Positions 8,283 to 17,258 of a DNA stretch of 64,000 nt are shown here, piece by piece. The translations under genes and the position numbers were made by a program. The stretch is from Roseiarcus sp963772555. Its GTDB lineage: Bacteria > Pseudomonadota > Alphaproteobacteria > Rhizobiales > Beijerinckiaceae. Location: positions 558,001-622,000 of the forward strand of contig CAVYXQ010000007.1 in assembly GCA_963772555.1 (NCBI GenBank), given 5' to 3'. Positions within the stretch are counted from its first letter, which is position 1, and each line of letters starts with the position of its first letter. Below the pieces are notes generated by a model. That model was given only the letters and a program-made list of their open reading frames with translations. It was not told where the DNA came from and did not search any database.

Positions 8283-9887
8283 TCAGAACGTGATCGTGGT
8301 CCGCAGGCCGACCACGAATTCGTTCTTGATCTTTTGCGTCGGCTCGTCGGGGTTCGCGAGCCCTGCGCCAGGGTTGATGATGTACTGGACGTCGGGCTGG
8401 AGCTGCCATGACGGCAGGATCTGCGCCTGGTAGGTGGCTTCCAGGAAGGTCTCGGTGTTGCGCACTGGGGTGTAGACGGTGGGCTGGTAGACCGGCAGGT
8501 CCCTGTCGTAGTTCGAAGCGCCGCTGGTGACGCGTGTAACCCCGAACCCCAGTCCGCAGACGTCGTTGTCGCGACCTGCGAACGGATCGTGCATGGTCAA
8601 GCCGCCGTTGACGCTGAAGGCGATCAAGTTGCGATTCTGCAGCGTCGTGAACATCGGGCGGATAAACGCGCTGACGTTGCGGCCCGGGTCGGCAGAACGC
8701 CAGATGGTTTGGTCCGCGACCGCGTAGATCGCATAATTCCCCTGCTTCTTGGCAGGCATGTTGCTTTCGGGGCTTGCGAGCGGGACCCCCAGATTGTCGT
8801 ATTGCTGGTCGTCGAAGTCCTCGCTGTCGTACCAGGCCCCGATTTTGTACGTCCCCGGAAGCGGGCCGTCGACCGCGGGCTTGCCAGAGGGAGTTGGCCC
8901 TGGAAACGTGTACTGCAGCTCGGCGATCGCGAAGATGCCGGTATTCAGGGGGAAGCTCACGCCGTTGGGATTGCTGAGCGGCGTGTTCGGGGAATTCAGT
9001 GGGATCGGGCTTCCGTTGAAAACGCCCGCCATGATCGTCACGGGGTCTGACGGACGCGTCCGCGCGCGAACGCCGAGGCCGGCGAGCGGGTAGGCGGGGC
9101 CGCCGCCCGGCAGATTTGCCGCCGGCAGCATCGGCCAGCCCATCACCGAGTTCAGGAAATACCCGGCGTTCCGGCTCATCATGAACTCATTGTCGAGGCT
9201 CTGTTCGCCGATCTTGACGTCGAAGCGGTCGCCGAAATTCTGCTGATACCAAAGCTCCCACAATCGAAGGGACGGGGGGGCCTCGAGACCGCTGACGATT
9301 TGCAGGTTCAGGAGATTCGCCTCGCTGACGTCGCCGCCCCAGATATGAAAGCCGCTGACGCTGAAGATGCCGCCGGGAAGACCGAAGAACGGCTTTGTAT
9401 CCAACTGCACCTGAGCGGTCGTGACGCCATTGACCTCGAAGCCCTGGCGGACGCCGCCGGTCAGGTTGCCGAACGTTTCCGCCTCCTCATAGAGCTGCAC
9501 AGAGACGCCGTATTTGGCCAGCGCTGGCCTTAAGCCCCCGATATCGCCAAGCAGGTTCGCGTTCTGCCAGTCGCCGCTCAAAACGCCCCATGGCCCCGTG
9601 CTGGCCGGGGCGGGAGTTGGCGCCGCGGCCTGGGCGCGAAAGAGGGGATTGAAGGTCCATTCGGCGTTCGCCGCAAGAGCAGGAAGGACCGGAAGTGAAG
9701 CCGGCGCATCCACTGCGTCCGCCGCCGATGTCCCGCCCTTCAGCGTCGCCTGCGGGATTGTTGCGGGGGGCAGGGACAGCGCCATACTGCCCGGGGCCGG
9801 GTCAGAATGCGCCGCGCCCGCAAAGCAGGCGGCGACCAGGACGGTCGCGACCGCAAGCTGTGTGCTGAGCGACCAAGCAAACTGCAA
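8283..9887 (-). CDS. OprB-family carbohydrate-selective porin
   Basis: A 534-residue outer-membrane protein. The first 28 residues form a signal peptide ending near 'FAGAAHSDPAP'. A low-complexity Ala/Pro linker follows, then the OprB domain beginning 'WGVLSGDWQNANLLGD', with family features such as 'LWELWYQQNFGDRFDVKIG' and a C-terminal beta strand ending 'VVGLRTTITF' with the terminal phenylalanine needed for BAM insertion. OprB porins let sugars or other small solutes cross the outer membrane, but the substrate here is not predictable. The gene stands alone, convergent with msrQ. Confidence 0.85.
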   Translation of the reverse strand: MQFAWSLSTQLAVATVLVAACFAGAAHSDPAPGSMALSLPPATIPQATLKGGTSAADAVDAPASLPVLPALAANAEWTFNPLFRAQAAAPTPAPASTGPWGVLSGDWQNANLLGDIGGLRPALAKYGVSVQLYEEAETFGNLTGGVRQGFEVNGVTTAQVQLDTKPFFGLPGGIFSVSGFHIWGGDVSEANLLNLQIVSGLEAPPSLRLWELWYQQNFGDRFDVKIGEQSLDNEFMMSRNAGYFLNSVMGWPMLPAANLPGGGPAYPLAGLGVRARTRPSDPVTIMAGVFNGSPIPLNSPNTPLSNPNGVSFPLNTGIFAIAELQYTFPGPTPSGKPAVDGPLPGTYKIGAWYDSEDFDDQQYDNLGVPLASPESNMPAKKQGNYAIYAVADQTIWRSADPGRNVSAFIRPMFTTLQNRNLIAFSVNGGLTMHDPFAGRDNDVCGLGFGVTRVTSGASNYDRDLPVYQPTVYTPVRNTETFLEATYQAQILPSWQLQPDVQYIINPGAGLANPDEPTQKIKNEFVVGLRTTITF

Positions 9888-10071
9888 TGCGAACTCCGAG
9901 TCAGGAGCCGAGGCAATCTATAGACGACCACAATCCGACGCGCTGCGCCACGAATCAAACGTCGCGCATAGAACCTCATTAGAACCGTCGGATGACAGTT
10001 TCGCTCGAGCTAGGAGGGCTGGCGCCGCCTCGACGCAGCGTCAATGTGCGCCGGTCGCGCCCCGCCCCAGC

Positions 10072-10254
10072 ATGACGAGCCTGATCGCAGGCTTGGACTT
10101 CGGCTGGACGCCGGTTGCGAACCTCAGCTTCGACTTCGAGTTGATGTATCAAACCACGGACCAGGCGAAGCCCGCCGCCTATGTCGGGCTCAACCCGTGG
10201 GTCGCCAACTCGAGCAGGCTTGCCGGGCGGCTGAGGATCCGGCGAAACTTCTGA
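10072..10254 (+). pseudogene. C-terminal remnant of a Porin_2-family outer-membrane porin
   Basis: Sixty residues match only the last part of rhizobial Porin_2 proteins: 'AGLDFGWTPVANLSFDFEL', 'MYQTTDQAKP' and the terminal strand 'RLAGRLRIRRNF'. A complete porin of this family is around 500 residues, and nothing upstream in any frame supplies the rest. The stretch is therefore a leftover of a deleted gene. It sits 184 bp from the intact OprB porin, which points to past rearrangement in this interval. Confidence 0.7.
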
Positions 10255-10725
10255 CGGTTGCATTTTACTTACGTACTTACTTACCGTGAAGGGTTCATTT
10301 CGATGGCGAGGGCTCGCCGCGCAAACCTCCGCCAGCTTGGCTAGCAGACCCAGGGTGCATAATTCCGCCCGATCATACGGCGAGGCCGGGTATCCCCTCG
10401 CCCGCGAAGCGGGGAAGGCGCCGGGTAGTGTCTCAGTTTGAATTTCGGGTATGGTGAGAGTGGCGGTTGGCCGAACGGCAGGAACCGGTGAAGGGAAGCG
10501 GGCCTCTGCGGCAGCCCTCGTAGGCCCGGCGTCTGCCCGAAGCGATAATTCCGACCCCTCCCTCCGACGCAGAACGAGGTTTGCCCGCACCGGAGCTGCC
10601 GCGGACGCGAAGCGATTCGCTTGGGTAGGCCGCCGCCGTTCATCATAAAAATCGCCCAATTCGACGCGAAGGGGTATCGCCCTCAGCCATTCTTCCTATC
10701 GATCATGTTGTCGGAGAGCGGGCGG
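10255..10725. other. intergenic region, no gene seen
   Basis: A 471-bp gap between the porin remnant and the response regulator. It starts with short ACTTAC repeats ('acttacgtacttacttacc', around 10266) and has GC-rich sequence near 10380-10430 that could fold. No frame has convincing coding character. The promoter for the two-component operon should lie near its right end, but no clear motif is visible. Confidence 0.4.
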
Positions 10726-11385
10726 ATGCGCATTTTGCTTGTGGAAGACGACGCTATGATTGGCGAAGGCTTGACTTCGGCGCTGAGCGCCGAGGGAATG
10801 TCGGTCGATTGGGTTCGCGAAGGCGCGGCCGCCGAAGCGGCTTTGCATGACGACGGTTTCGCAATCGTCCTTCTCGATCTCGGACTCCCCGGAGCGGAAG
10901 GGCTCAATCTCCTGAAGTCGGCCCGGAGAGAGGGCGTCGACACCCCGATCCTCATCATCACCGCTCGAGGCGCCGTCGAGGACCGGGTGTCGGGTCTCGA
11001 CCTCGGCGCCGACGATTACCTGCTCAAGCCTTTCGAGGTGCGCGAGCTGACCGCCCGCATGAGGGCTCTCATTCGCCGCCGCGCGGGGCGCGCGACGTCG
11101 ACGCTGGCCGCAGGCGGCGCCGAGCTCGACGCCGAGACCCACGAGTTGCGCCACGGCGACGCCAAAGCCGTCCTGTCGGCGCGCGAATATGCCCTCATGC
11201 ACGCATTGATGGAGCGCCCGGGCCGGATTCTCTCCCGTCAGCAACTCGAGGAGCGCATTTACGGTTGGGGCGACGAGGTCGAGAGCAACGCCGTCGACGT
11301 CCTGATCCATTCCGTCCGGCGCAAGTTCGGCAAGACGATCATCCTCAACGTCCGGGGCGCTGGATGGATGCTCCCGAAATCCTGA
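10726..11385 (+). CDS. OmpR/PhoB-family response regulator (QseB/PmrA-like)
   Basis: A 219-residue two-domain regulator. The receiver has the acidic pair in 'LLVEDDAMIGEG', phosphoacceptor Asp51 in 'VLLDLGLPG', Thr in 'LIITARG' and Lys in 'LLKPFE'. The C-terminal winged helix is typical ('LSAREYALMHALMERPG', 'VDVLIHSVRRKFG'). The ATG at 10726 is chosen because homology begins at MRILLVEDD. It overlaps the histidine kinase gene by 22 bp, so the two are translationally coupled. Downstream PepSY and COG4705-like genes are plausible targets, a gene order associated elsewhere with envelope or metal stress. Confidence 0.9.
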   Translation: MRILLVEDDAMIGEGLTSALSAEGMSVDWVREGAAAEAALHDDGFAIVLLDLGLPGAEGLNLLKSARREGVDTPILIITARGAVEDRVSGLDLGADDYLLKPFEVRELTARMRALIRRRAGRATSTLAAGGAELDAETHELRHGDAKAVLSAREYALMHALMERPGRILSRQQLEERIYGWGDEVESNAVDVLIHSVRRKFGKTIILNVRGAGWMLPKS

Positions 11386-12692
11386 CGACCGCGTCGCTTC
11401 GGCGCACGGCGCTCGTCTATGTGACCGTCCTTCTTTTCGTCATCGGCCTGGCGGCGAGCGCATTTGCGTACCTTTATGCCCATAACGCGGCCACGGAGTT
11501 CCTCGACGGCCAGCTCCGCCAAATCGCGCTCAACGCCGGAGACGGCGTCTCAGCCGCAGACGCGCCCGCGGAGACGGATCAGGATCCCGAAGATCAATTC
11601 GCGGTCAGCATCTGGGATGCGCAGGGCAGGCTCGTCCATGCATCACTTCCTTCCGTCCATATCTCGCCTCAGAACCGGCCGGGCTATGCAACCGCCGAAG
11701 CCGCGGGCGAGGAATGGCGCGTCTACACGACGGGCGATTCACGACATACGGTTCAGGTTGCGCAGCGAGAAGTGGTGCGCCAAGAAATCGCACAGACCGC
11801 GGCGCTCTGGGCGGCCGCGCCGGTCCTGGTCGCCATCCCTCTGGCTTGGCTCGTCGTCGGATGGGCGATGAATCGCGTGCTGGCGCGACTGAACACGCTT
11901 TCCGTTGAACTGGCCGAGCGCAGCGTCCGCGCCACGGCGCCGATCGCGCTCGACGGGATTCCCGCAGAAGTCGCCCCGCTGGCGCGCAGCATGAACAGCC
12001 TCATCGTCCGGCTGCATGACGCCATCGAGGCGCAGAGACGATTTGTATCCGACGCGGCTCACGAGCTTAGGACGCCGCTCGCGGGGATGCAGATCCAGGT
12101 GGAAAATTTCGCCCGCGAGGCGCCGGACGCTCCTCCCGGATCCGTCGGGGCCCTTGCGCGCGGCGTTCGGCGCGCGAGCGCTCTCGTCAACCAGCTGCTC
12201 CATCTGGCCAGGCTCGAAGAGAGCGGCGCCGCCCCTGACGAGACGGTGGACGTCAATTCGCTCGTTCTCGAATTGGTGGCGGATCATGCCGCGCTCGCGA
12301 ACCAAAAAGAGGTCGATCTGGAGGTGAACGTCCTTTGTCAGGCCGTTTGCCAGGGCGCATCGGATGAGGTTCGCGCCCTGCTATCGAGCCTCATCGACAA
12401 CGCGGTGCGATACACGCCGTCGGGCGGACGAATCGTTGTCTCGATCCGGCGAGCGGACGGTCGCTTCGTCGTCGAAATTTCCAATACGGGGGCGCCTCTT
12501 CCGATGGGCGCTGAGACGCGCGTTTTCGACCGGTTCTTTCGCGCCGCGCCCCAGGAGACGGAAGGCACCGGCCTGGGGTTGTCGATCGCTCGCCGCGTCG
12601 CCGAACGGCATTCTTTCGGCCTCACGGTTGAAAATCGAACGGACGGCGAAACCGGCGTCGTCGCCCGCATATCCATCCCAACAACAGCCTGA
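11364..12692 (+). CDS. sensor histidine kinase (QseC/PmrB-like)
   Basis: A 442-residue membrane kinase. Span 1 is near residues 15-35. A periplasmic sensor domain of about 110 residues follows, then span 2 near 150-170 and a HAMP-like linker. The dimerisation helix has the phosphorylated His233 in 'SDAAHELRTPLAG'. The ATPase domain has N box 'LIDNAVRYTP' and G box 'GTGLGLSIARRV'. It starts inside the 3' end of the regulator gene and pairs with it. Signal unknown. The absence of a haem or metal motif in the periplasmic part leaves the stimulus open. Confidence 0.9.
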   Translation: MDAPEILTTASLRRTALVYVTVLLFVIGLAASAFAYLYAHNAATEFLDGQLRQIALNAGDGVSAADAPAETDQDPEDQFAVSIWDAQGRLVHASLPSVHISPQNRPGYATAEAAGEEWRVYTTGDSRHTVQVAQREVVRQEIAQTAALWAAAPVLVAIPLAWLVVGWAMNRVLARLNTLSVELAERSVRATAPIALDGIPAEVAPLARSMNSLIVRLHDAIEAQRRFVSDAAHELRTPLAGMQIQVENFAREAPDAPPGSVGALARGVRRASALVNQLLHLARLEESGAAPDETVDVNSLVLELVADHAALANQKEVDLEVNVLCQAVCQGASDEVRALLSSLIDNAVRYTPSGGRIVVSIRRADGRFVVEISNTGAPLPMGAETRVFDRFFRAAPQETEGTGLGLSIARRVAERHSFGLTVENRTDGETGVVARISIPTTA

Positions 12693-12811
12693 CCCGAGCG
12701 GAGAGCGGCTAATTCTCAGCTAACTTTGCTGTCGTACAACCGCCGACCAAGGACAAACACCGCGGCTTCGGGCCGGTGCGAGTCGCAGATCACAGAAAAT
12801 GGAGAGAGACA

Positions 12812-13130
12812 ATGAAAGCGACGACGTCCCGCGGCGTCGGGCTCATCGGCTTAACGGTCACCGTCCTGGCGGTTGCGGCTCCGGCCGCGGCTTATACCGG
12901 ACAAGAGCTGGCCGGCAAGGCGCAGATCAGCATCGAACAGGCGCGCTCAATCGCGCTGAAGTTCCATCCCGGCCGAAATCACCGACGAAGAGCTGGAACG
13001 GGAGGGTGGAGGCAGCGGACTGCGCTTCTCGTTCGATGTGAAGAACGGCGCGGTCACGCACGAGGTCGGCGTCGATGCGAGAACCGGCCGGGTGCTCGAG
13101 AACAAAGCCGGGGGCCCCAACCCCGATTGA
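12812..13130 (+). pseudogene. PepSY-domain periplasmic protein, frameshifted
   Basis: It opens with a signal peptide (MKATTSRGVGLIGLTV... to 'APAAAYTG') and the PepSY motif 'ISIEQARSIALKFHPG'. The rest of the domain ('EITDEELEREGGGSGLRF', 'VTHEVGVDARTGRVLE') continues in the next frame to a TGA at 13128. One extra base in 'catcccggccgaaatc' near 12970 explains the break. Intact proteins of this kind are about 105 residues. It follows a two-component system and precedes a COG4705-like gene, a common grouping in which the PepSY protein is a regulated product. It is either a recent pseudogene or an indel error, since the rest of the sequence is well conserved. Confidence 0.75.
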
Positions 13131-13197
13131 TTCATTTCGTCAGGGCCCCTCGCGCCTTCCGCGCGGGACGCGGCTCACGACCGGAGACGGAGCGATC

Positions 13198-14004
13198 ATG
13201 AACAACTCTGCGAAAGCGACATTGAGCAAGGTTCCGGAAGTCACGATCGGCTTCTGGATCATCAAGATCCTCGCGACGACCATTGGCGAAACCGGCGGCG
13301 ACGCGGTGACGATGTCCTGGTTGCACGCCGACAAGAACGCCCACAACGGCGGCTACCTGATCGGCGTTGGGATCTTCATGGGCGTGTTCATTGCGGCCGT
13401 GATCGCCCAGATCGCGATGGAGAAGTTTCATCCCCTGATCTATTGGCTGACAATCGTGGCGACGACGACCGTCGGTACGGCGATGGCCGACTTCTTCGAT
13501 CGTTCGCTTGGGATCGGTTACGCCGGCGGATCGTCGATCCTGCTCGCTCTGCTCCTGACCTCGCTGCTCGTCTGGCGCTGGCGGGAGGGAACCGTCTCGG
13601 TGAACACCGTTGCGACGCCCCGGGTCGAGGCCTTCTACTGGACCACCATCCTCTTCTCGCAAACACTCGGCACGGCGCTAGGCGACTGGATGGCCGATAC
13701 CAACGGACTCGGCTTCGAAAACGCCGCCCTCGCGTTCGGGGCAGGTCTGCTGATCCTCGCGGCGGCATATTATTTCACGCGAGTTTCTCACGTGTTCCTG
13801 TTCTGGGCCGCGTTCATCCTTACCCGCCCGCTCGGCGCGACGCTCGGCGATTTGCTCGACAAGCCGCTCGCCCATGGAGGATTTGCCTTCAGCCGGACGG
13901 TCGCGACCGTTGTTCTCGCCGTCGCGATCGTCGGGCTGATCCTGCTCATTCCGCAACGACCGGGCGTCCACCCGGGCGCGACTGCCGAGGCGCCGGCGGA
14001 GTGA
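13198..14004 (+). CDS. COG4705-like repeat membrane protein
   Basis: A 268-residue integral membrane protein of eight or so spans made of repeated modules. Each has a 'T-x-GE/D-x-x-G/A-D' signature: 'TTIGETGGDAVTM', 'TTTVGTAMADFFDR', 'TLGTALGDWMAD', 'PLGATLGDLLDKP'. Buried acidic residues repeated in this way suggest an ion or metal pathway, but the family is uncharacterised. The start at 13198 follows GGAGACGGAGCG. It is probably cotranscribed with the two-component system and PepSY gene, 67 bp after the latter. Its function cannot be stated beyond membrane protein, possibly tied to metal response. Confidence 0.75.
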   Translation: MNNSAKATLSKVPEVTIGFWIIKILATTIGETGGDAVTMSWLHADKNAHNGGYLIGVGIFMGVFIAAVIAQIAMEKFHPLIYWLTIVATTTVGTAMADFFDRSLGIGYAGGSSILLALLLTSLLVWRWREGTVSVNTVATPRVEAFYWTTILFSQTLGTALGDWMADTNGLGFENAALAFGAGLLILAAAYYFTRVSHVFLFWAAFILTRPLGATLGDLLDKPLAHGGFAFSRTVATVVLAVAIVGLILLIPQRPGVHPGATAEAPAE

Positions 14005-14220
14005 CCATCGGCCCGCTCCAGATGCGAAGGGCCGTTTCCGCGTCGCTGAGGATCGGCTACTGCGCGCCGCTGTACCCGACGGGCGGCGCTGAGATGGGCG
14101 GCGATGTTGTCGACCCGAGCGCGTCGCGGGCCAATTCTCTGGCTCCTTCGCCAACACGTTGTCCTCAGCAACGGCGCCCCTTGAATGAGGCTTCATGGTC
14201 GCACATACAACATTTCTGGC

Positions 14221-14994
14221 ATGTTGCGGCTCCTTTACTGGCTGTATGAATCCCGATTGCGTCGTCAAATCGGTGCGCATCCGCCACCGCGTCATGTCGG
14301 CATCATTCTTGATGGCAATCGACGCTATGCCCGCAAACATGGCCTCGCCGATCCAAGCGTGGCCTATGATCTGGGCGCCGAGAAGCTCGACGACGTGCTT
14401 GCCTGGTGTTTCGATCTCGGAATCCCAGCGGTCACGTTATGGGTCTGCTCAATCGATAATCTGAAAAGGCCGGAGGCCGAGGTTTCCGCCATTCTCACGG
14501 CGGTCAAGGCCAAGATTGCAGCCCTGGCCAAGGACCCCGCAATTCACCATCGCCGCGTTCGGCTCAAGACGGTGGGTCGCCTGGATCTCCTGCCGCCGTC
14601 ACTCGTGAGCGTGCTTCGCGAGGCTGAACAGGCTACAGCCGGCTATGATTCTCTAGAGCTCACCATCGCGATCGCCTATGGCGGTCATGAGGAGATCGCC
14701 GACGCGGTCCGCGATCTGGTGCGCCAAAAGGTGGGGCGCGGAGTTAACTTGGACGCAATCGTCGACGAGATCACGCCTTCGGCGATCGCTGAACACCTCT
14801 ACACAGTGGGGCTGCCGAATCTCGACCTCATAATCCGCACGAGCGGCGAAATCCGTTTGTCCGGCTTCCTGCTGTGGCAGAGCGTTCACAGTGAGTTCTA
14901 TTTCTCCGATGTTGAGTGGCCGGAGTTCCGCAGAGTCGACTTTCTTCGCGCCGTGCGGTCGTTTCAGCAGCGGTCGCGACGTTTTGGGCGATGA
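14221..14994 (+). CDS. cis-prenyltransferase (UppS-like, probably a paralogue)
   Basis: A 257-residue member of the undecaprenyl diphosphate synthase family. Substrate-binding motif 'GIILDGNRRYARKHG' carries the catalytic Asp, and the C-terminal motif is 'LDLIIRTSGEIRLSGFLLWQ', ending in 'SEFYFSDVEWPEF'. Family enzymes add cis isoprene units to an allylic diphosphate. DGNRR in place of the usual DGNGR and the RTSGE-RLSGF variant recall the short-chain Z-prenyl synthases of actinobacteria (Rv1086 class), so this may be a specialised paralogue and not the essential cell-wall enzyme. The ATG at 14221 is chosen for homology; an upstream in-frame start exists at 14185. No lpx, cds or bam genes lie nearby, which also argues against the housekeeping copy. 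Confidence 0.8.
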   Translation: MLRLLYWLYESRLRRQIGAHPPPRHVGIILDGNRRYARKHGLADPSVAYDLGAEKLDDVLAWCFDLGIPAVTLWVCSIDNLKRPEAEVSAILTAVKAKIAALAKDPAIHHRRVRLKTVGRLDLLPPSLVSVLREAEQATAGYDSLELTIAIAYGGHEEIADAVRDLVRQKVGRGVNLDAIVDEITPSAIAEHLYTVGLPNLDLIIRTSGEIRLSGFLLWQSVHSEFYFSDVEWPEFRRVDFLRAVRSFQQRSRRFGR

Positions 14995-15094
14995 AGTCCT
15001 GCGACGCTAGGCAGTACGCCTTGCCGGAAAACGAACCCCGGAAGGGATCTGCGCGGCGCTCGAAGACTATTTTCTCGGGCATAAGACGCGTGCC

Positions 15095-15568
15095 TCATGC
15101 CGCCCCGCTGCCGGCCGCCGCGGACGCCCGCCGGCGCGGCACGATCAGGTTGGCGACAAGGATCTGCACCGGCTCGCCGTCCTGATTGAGCGTCCTGGTG
15201 CGGACCTTGATAATCCCCTGCTCCGGGCGCGATTTCGAGGGGCGCACCTCGAGCACTTCGCTCTCCAGATGAATTTCGTCGCCGGGGCGTAGCGGACGGG
15301 GCCAGCTCAGTTCGCCCCCCAGGCCGACGACGCCGCCGGCGGGCTTGAGGTCGCCGGTGACCAGGAGGCGCATGGTCAAGGCGGCCGTGTGCCAGCCGCT
15401 GGCCGCCAGACCGCCGAAGAACGTGCCAGCCGCGGTTTCCTCGTCCAGGTGGAAAGGCTGCGGATCGAATTTGGCGGCGAAGGCCTTGACCTCGTCGGCG
15501 TCGACGCGGAGCCGCCCCGAGCCGAAGGTCTGGCCCACTGCGAAGTCTTCAAGCGCGCGTTCCGTCAT
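15095..15568 (-). CDS. MaoC-like hotdog-fold dehydratase
   Basis: A 157-residue single hotdog protein. It has the hydratase-2 type segment 'FAAKFDPQPFHLDEETAA' (Asp-x4-His catalytic pattern) followed by 'FFGGLAASGWHTAALTMRL'. MaoC proteins hydrate enoyl-CoA or act on other acyl thioesters. The exact substrate is unknown. The gene ends in an Ala/Gly-rich tail. It is 38 bp downstream of the EmrB-like gene on the same strand and may share its transcript, though no functional link to the pump is evident. Confidence 0.85.
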   Translation of the reverse strand: MTERALEDFAVGQTFGSGRLRVDADEVKAFAAKFDPQPFHLDEETAAGTFFGGLAASGWHTAALTMRLLVTGDLKPAGGVVGLGGELSWPRPLRPGDEIHLESEVLEVRPSKSRPEQGIIKVRTRTLNQDGEPVQILVANLIVPRRRASAAAGSGAA

Positions 15569-15606
15569 TGGCTTCCTCCTTGTCCTGGCCCGACGATCTC
15601 CCGCTT

Positions 15607-17223
15607 TCAGTGGCCGGCCGCCGCTCCTGCGCTGACCTTGGTCCTGCGGGTGAAGAGGAGCGCGACGGCCGCGAGCGCGAGCACGATGCCGATGACGGCG
15701 AATGTATCGCTGAAGGCCATGATCAGCGCCTGACGCTTGACGATCTTGCCGAGCGCGACGATCGCCTCATGCTGCGCCGCGGCTTTGTCGACGACCCCGT
15801 GCGACAGGAAATAATTCGTCAATCCGGCGATCCGCTGCCGAACTTCCTCGCGGTAGAGCGTCACCGACTGGCCGATGACGTTGGAATGGAACTGTTCGCG
15901 CTTGGTCAGCACGGTGGCGAGCGTCGCCGTGCCGACCGCGCCGCCGAGATTACGCAGCATGTTGGAGAGGCCGGAGGCCGCCGCCGCTTCGGCCGGCGCG
16001 ATGCCGGCGGTGGTGATCGTGCTCAATGGCGTCAACACGAGCGCCTGGCCGATGGCGCGGACGATGTTGGGGATGAAGAACTGGTCGCCGCCGCTGTCGA
16101 GCGACAGCGTCACGTTCATGAAGCAGCTCGCGGCGAAGACGCTGATGCCGACAAAACCGATCGTGCGCGCGTCGAAGCGCTTCATCAGGAGCGGCACGAA
16201 CGGGATCAGGACGAGCTGCGGCAGACCGGTCCAGGCGAGCACGCTGCCGATCTGCTCGGCGTTGTAGCCCTGCGCCTGGCCGAGGTACTCGGGCAGGATA
16301 TAGATCGAGCCGAAGAGGGCGAAGCCGACGAGAAAGAAGACGCCGACGCCGATGCCGAAATTGCGGCGCTTGAGCAGGCGCAGGTTGACCAGCGGCTTCT
16401 CGACCGTGAACTCGATGGCGACGAAGGCGGCAAGCGAGACGATGGCGACGACGGCCAAGCGGAAGATGAAGGGCGAGGCGAACCAGTCGTCCTTGTTGCC
16501 CTCCTCGAGCACGGTCTGCAGCGCCGAAAGGCCGATCGCCATGGTGACGATGCCGGCCCAGTCGCCTTCCTTCAGAAGGGAGAGCCGCATCGGCTGGCGC
16601 TCGAGCGTCAAGGCGAGCGCTGCGACCATGACCGCGCTCGGGGCGGCGTTGATGTAGAAAATCGTCTGCCAGCCGTAATTCTCGGTGAGATAGCCGCCGA
16701 TCGTCGGACCGATCGCCGGGGCGAAGGTCACGGCGATGGCGAACAAGGCGAGCCCGATCGGCTGCTGCGCCTTCGGCAGCTTGGTCAGCACCATGGTGAA
16801 TGCCATCGGGATCAGGATGCCGCCGGCGAAACCCTGAAGGCCGCGCATGACGATCATCGAGCCCAGATCATGCGCGAAGGCGCAGGCGATCGAGAAGACC
16901 GGAAACAGGATCGCGTTGACCAGCATGTAGCGCCTGAACGAGAAGACTCGGCTCAGATAGTCGGTCAGCGGAATGACGACGATCTCGCCGATGAGGTACG
17001 AGGTCGAGATCCAGGCGCCGTTGTCGACGCCGGTGCCGATGCCGCCCTCGATGTCGAGCAGCGAAGCGTTGGTGATCTGGATGTTGAGGATGGCCATGAA
17101 GGCGCCGATCATTCCGGCCATGACCGCGATCCAGGCGGTGAGGCTCGCTCTGTCCGAAGCTTGCGGCGAGGCGGCGAGGAGGCGCGGCGCGCCGATCGCG
17201 GCCGCATGAGCGACGTTGGACAT
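15607..17223 (-). CDS. emrB: DHA2-family multidrug efflux permease (EmrB-like)
   Basis: A 538-residue major facilitator with 14 predicted spans. The DHA2 hallmarks are visible: 'FMAILNIQITNASLLDIEGG' in span 1, 'GLQGFAGGILIPMAF' and antiporter motif C 'APAIGPTIGGYLTENYGW'. The inner-membrane permease exports hydrophobic drugs or fatty-acid-like compounds against protons, working with a membrane-fusion protein. It lies 35 bp downstream of such a gene (emrA-like), and both are divergent from a TetR regulator. No outer-membrane TolC partner is encoded here. The 668-codon open frame on the opposite strand is a codon-bias shadow. Confidence 0.9.
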   Translation of the reverse strand: MSNVAHAAAIGAPRLLAASPQASDRASLTAWIAVMAGMIGAFMAILNIQITNASLLDIEGGIGTGVDNGAWISTSYLIGEIVVIPLTDYLSRVFSFRRYMLVNAILFPVFSIACAFAHDLGSMIVMRGLQGFAGGILIPMAFTMVLTKLPKAQQPIGLALFAIAVTFAPAIGPTIGGYLTENYGWQTIFYINAAPSAVMVAALALTLERQPMRLSLLKEGDWAGIVTMAIGLSALQTVLEEGNKDDWFASPFIFRLAVVAIVSLAAFVAIEFTVEKPLVNLRLLKRRNFGIGVGVFFLVGFALFGSIYILPEYLGQAQGYNAEQIGSVLAWTGLPQLVLIPFVPLLMKRFDARTIGFVGISVFAASCFMNVTLSLDSGGDQFFIPNIVRAIGQALVLTPLSTITTAGIAPAEAAAASGLSNMLRNLGGAVGTATLATVLTKREQFHSNVIGQSVTLYREEVRQRIAGLTNYFLSHGVVDKAAAQHEAIVALGKIVKRQALIMAFSDTFAVIGIVLALAAVALLFTRRTKVSAGAAAGH

Positions 17224-17258
17224 GACCTTCCTCCGGGGAGAAAGCGGGCGCGTCGATT

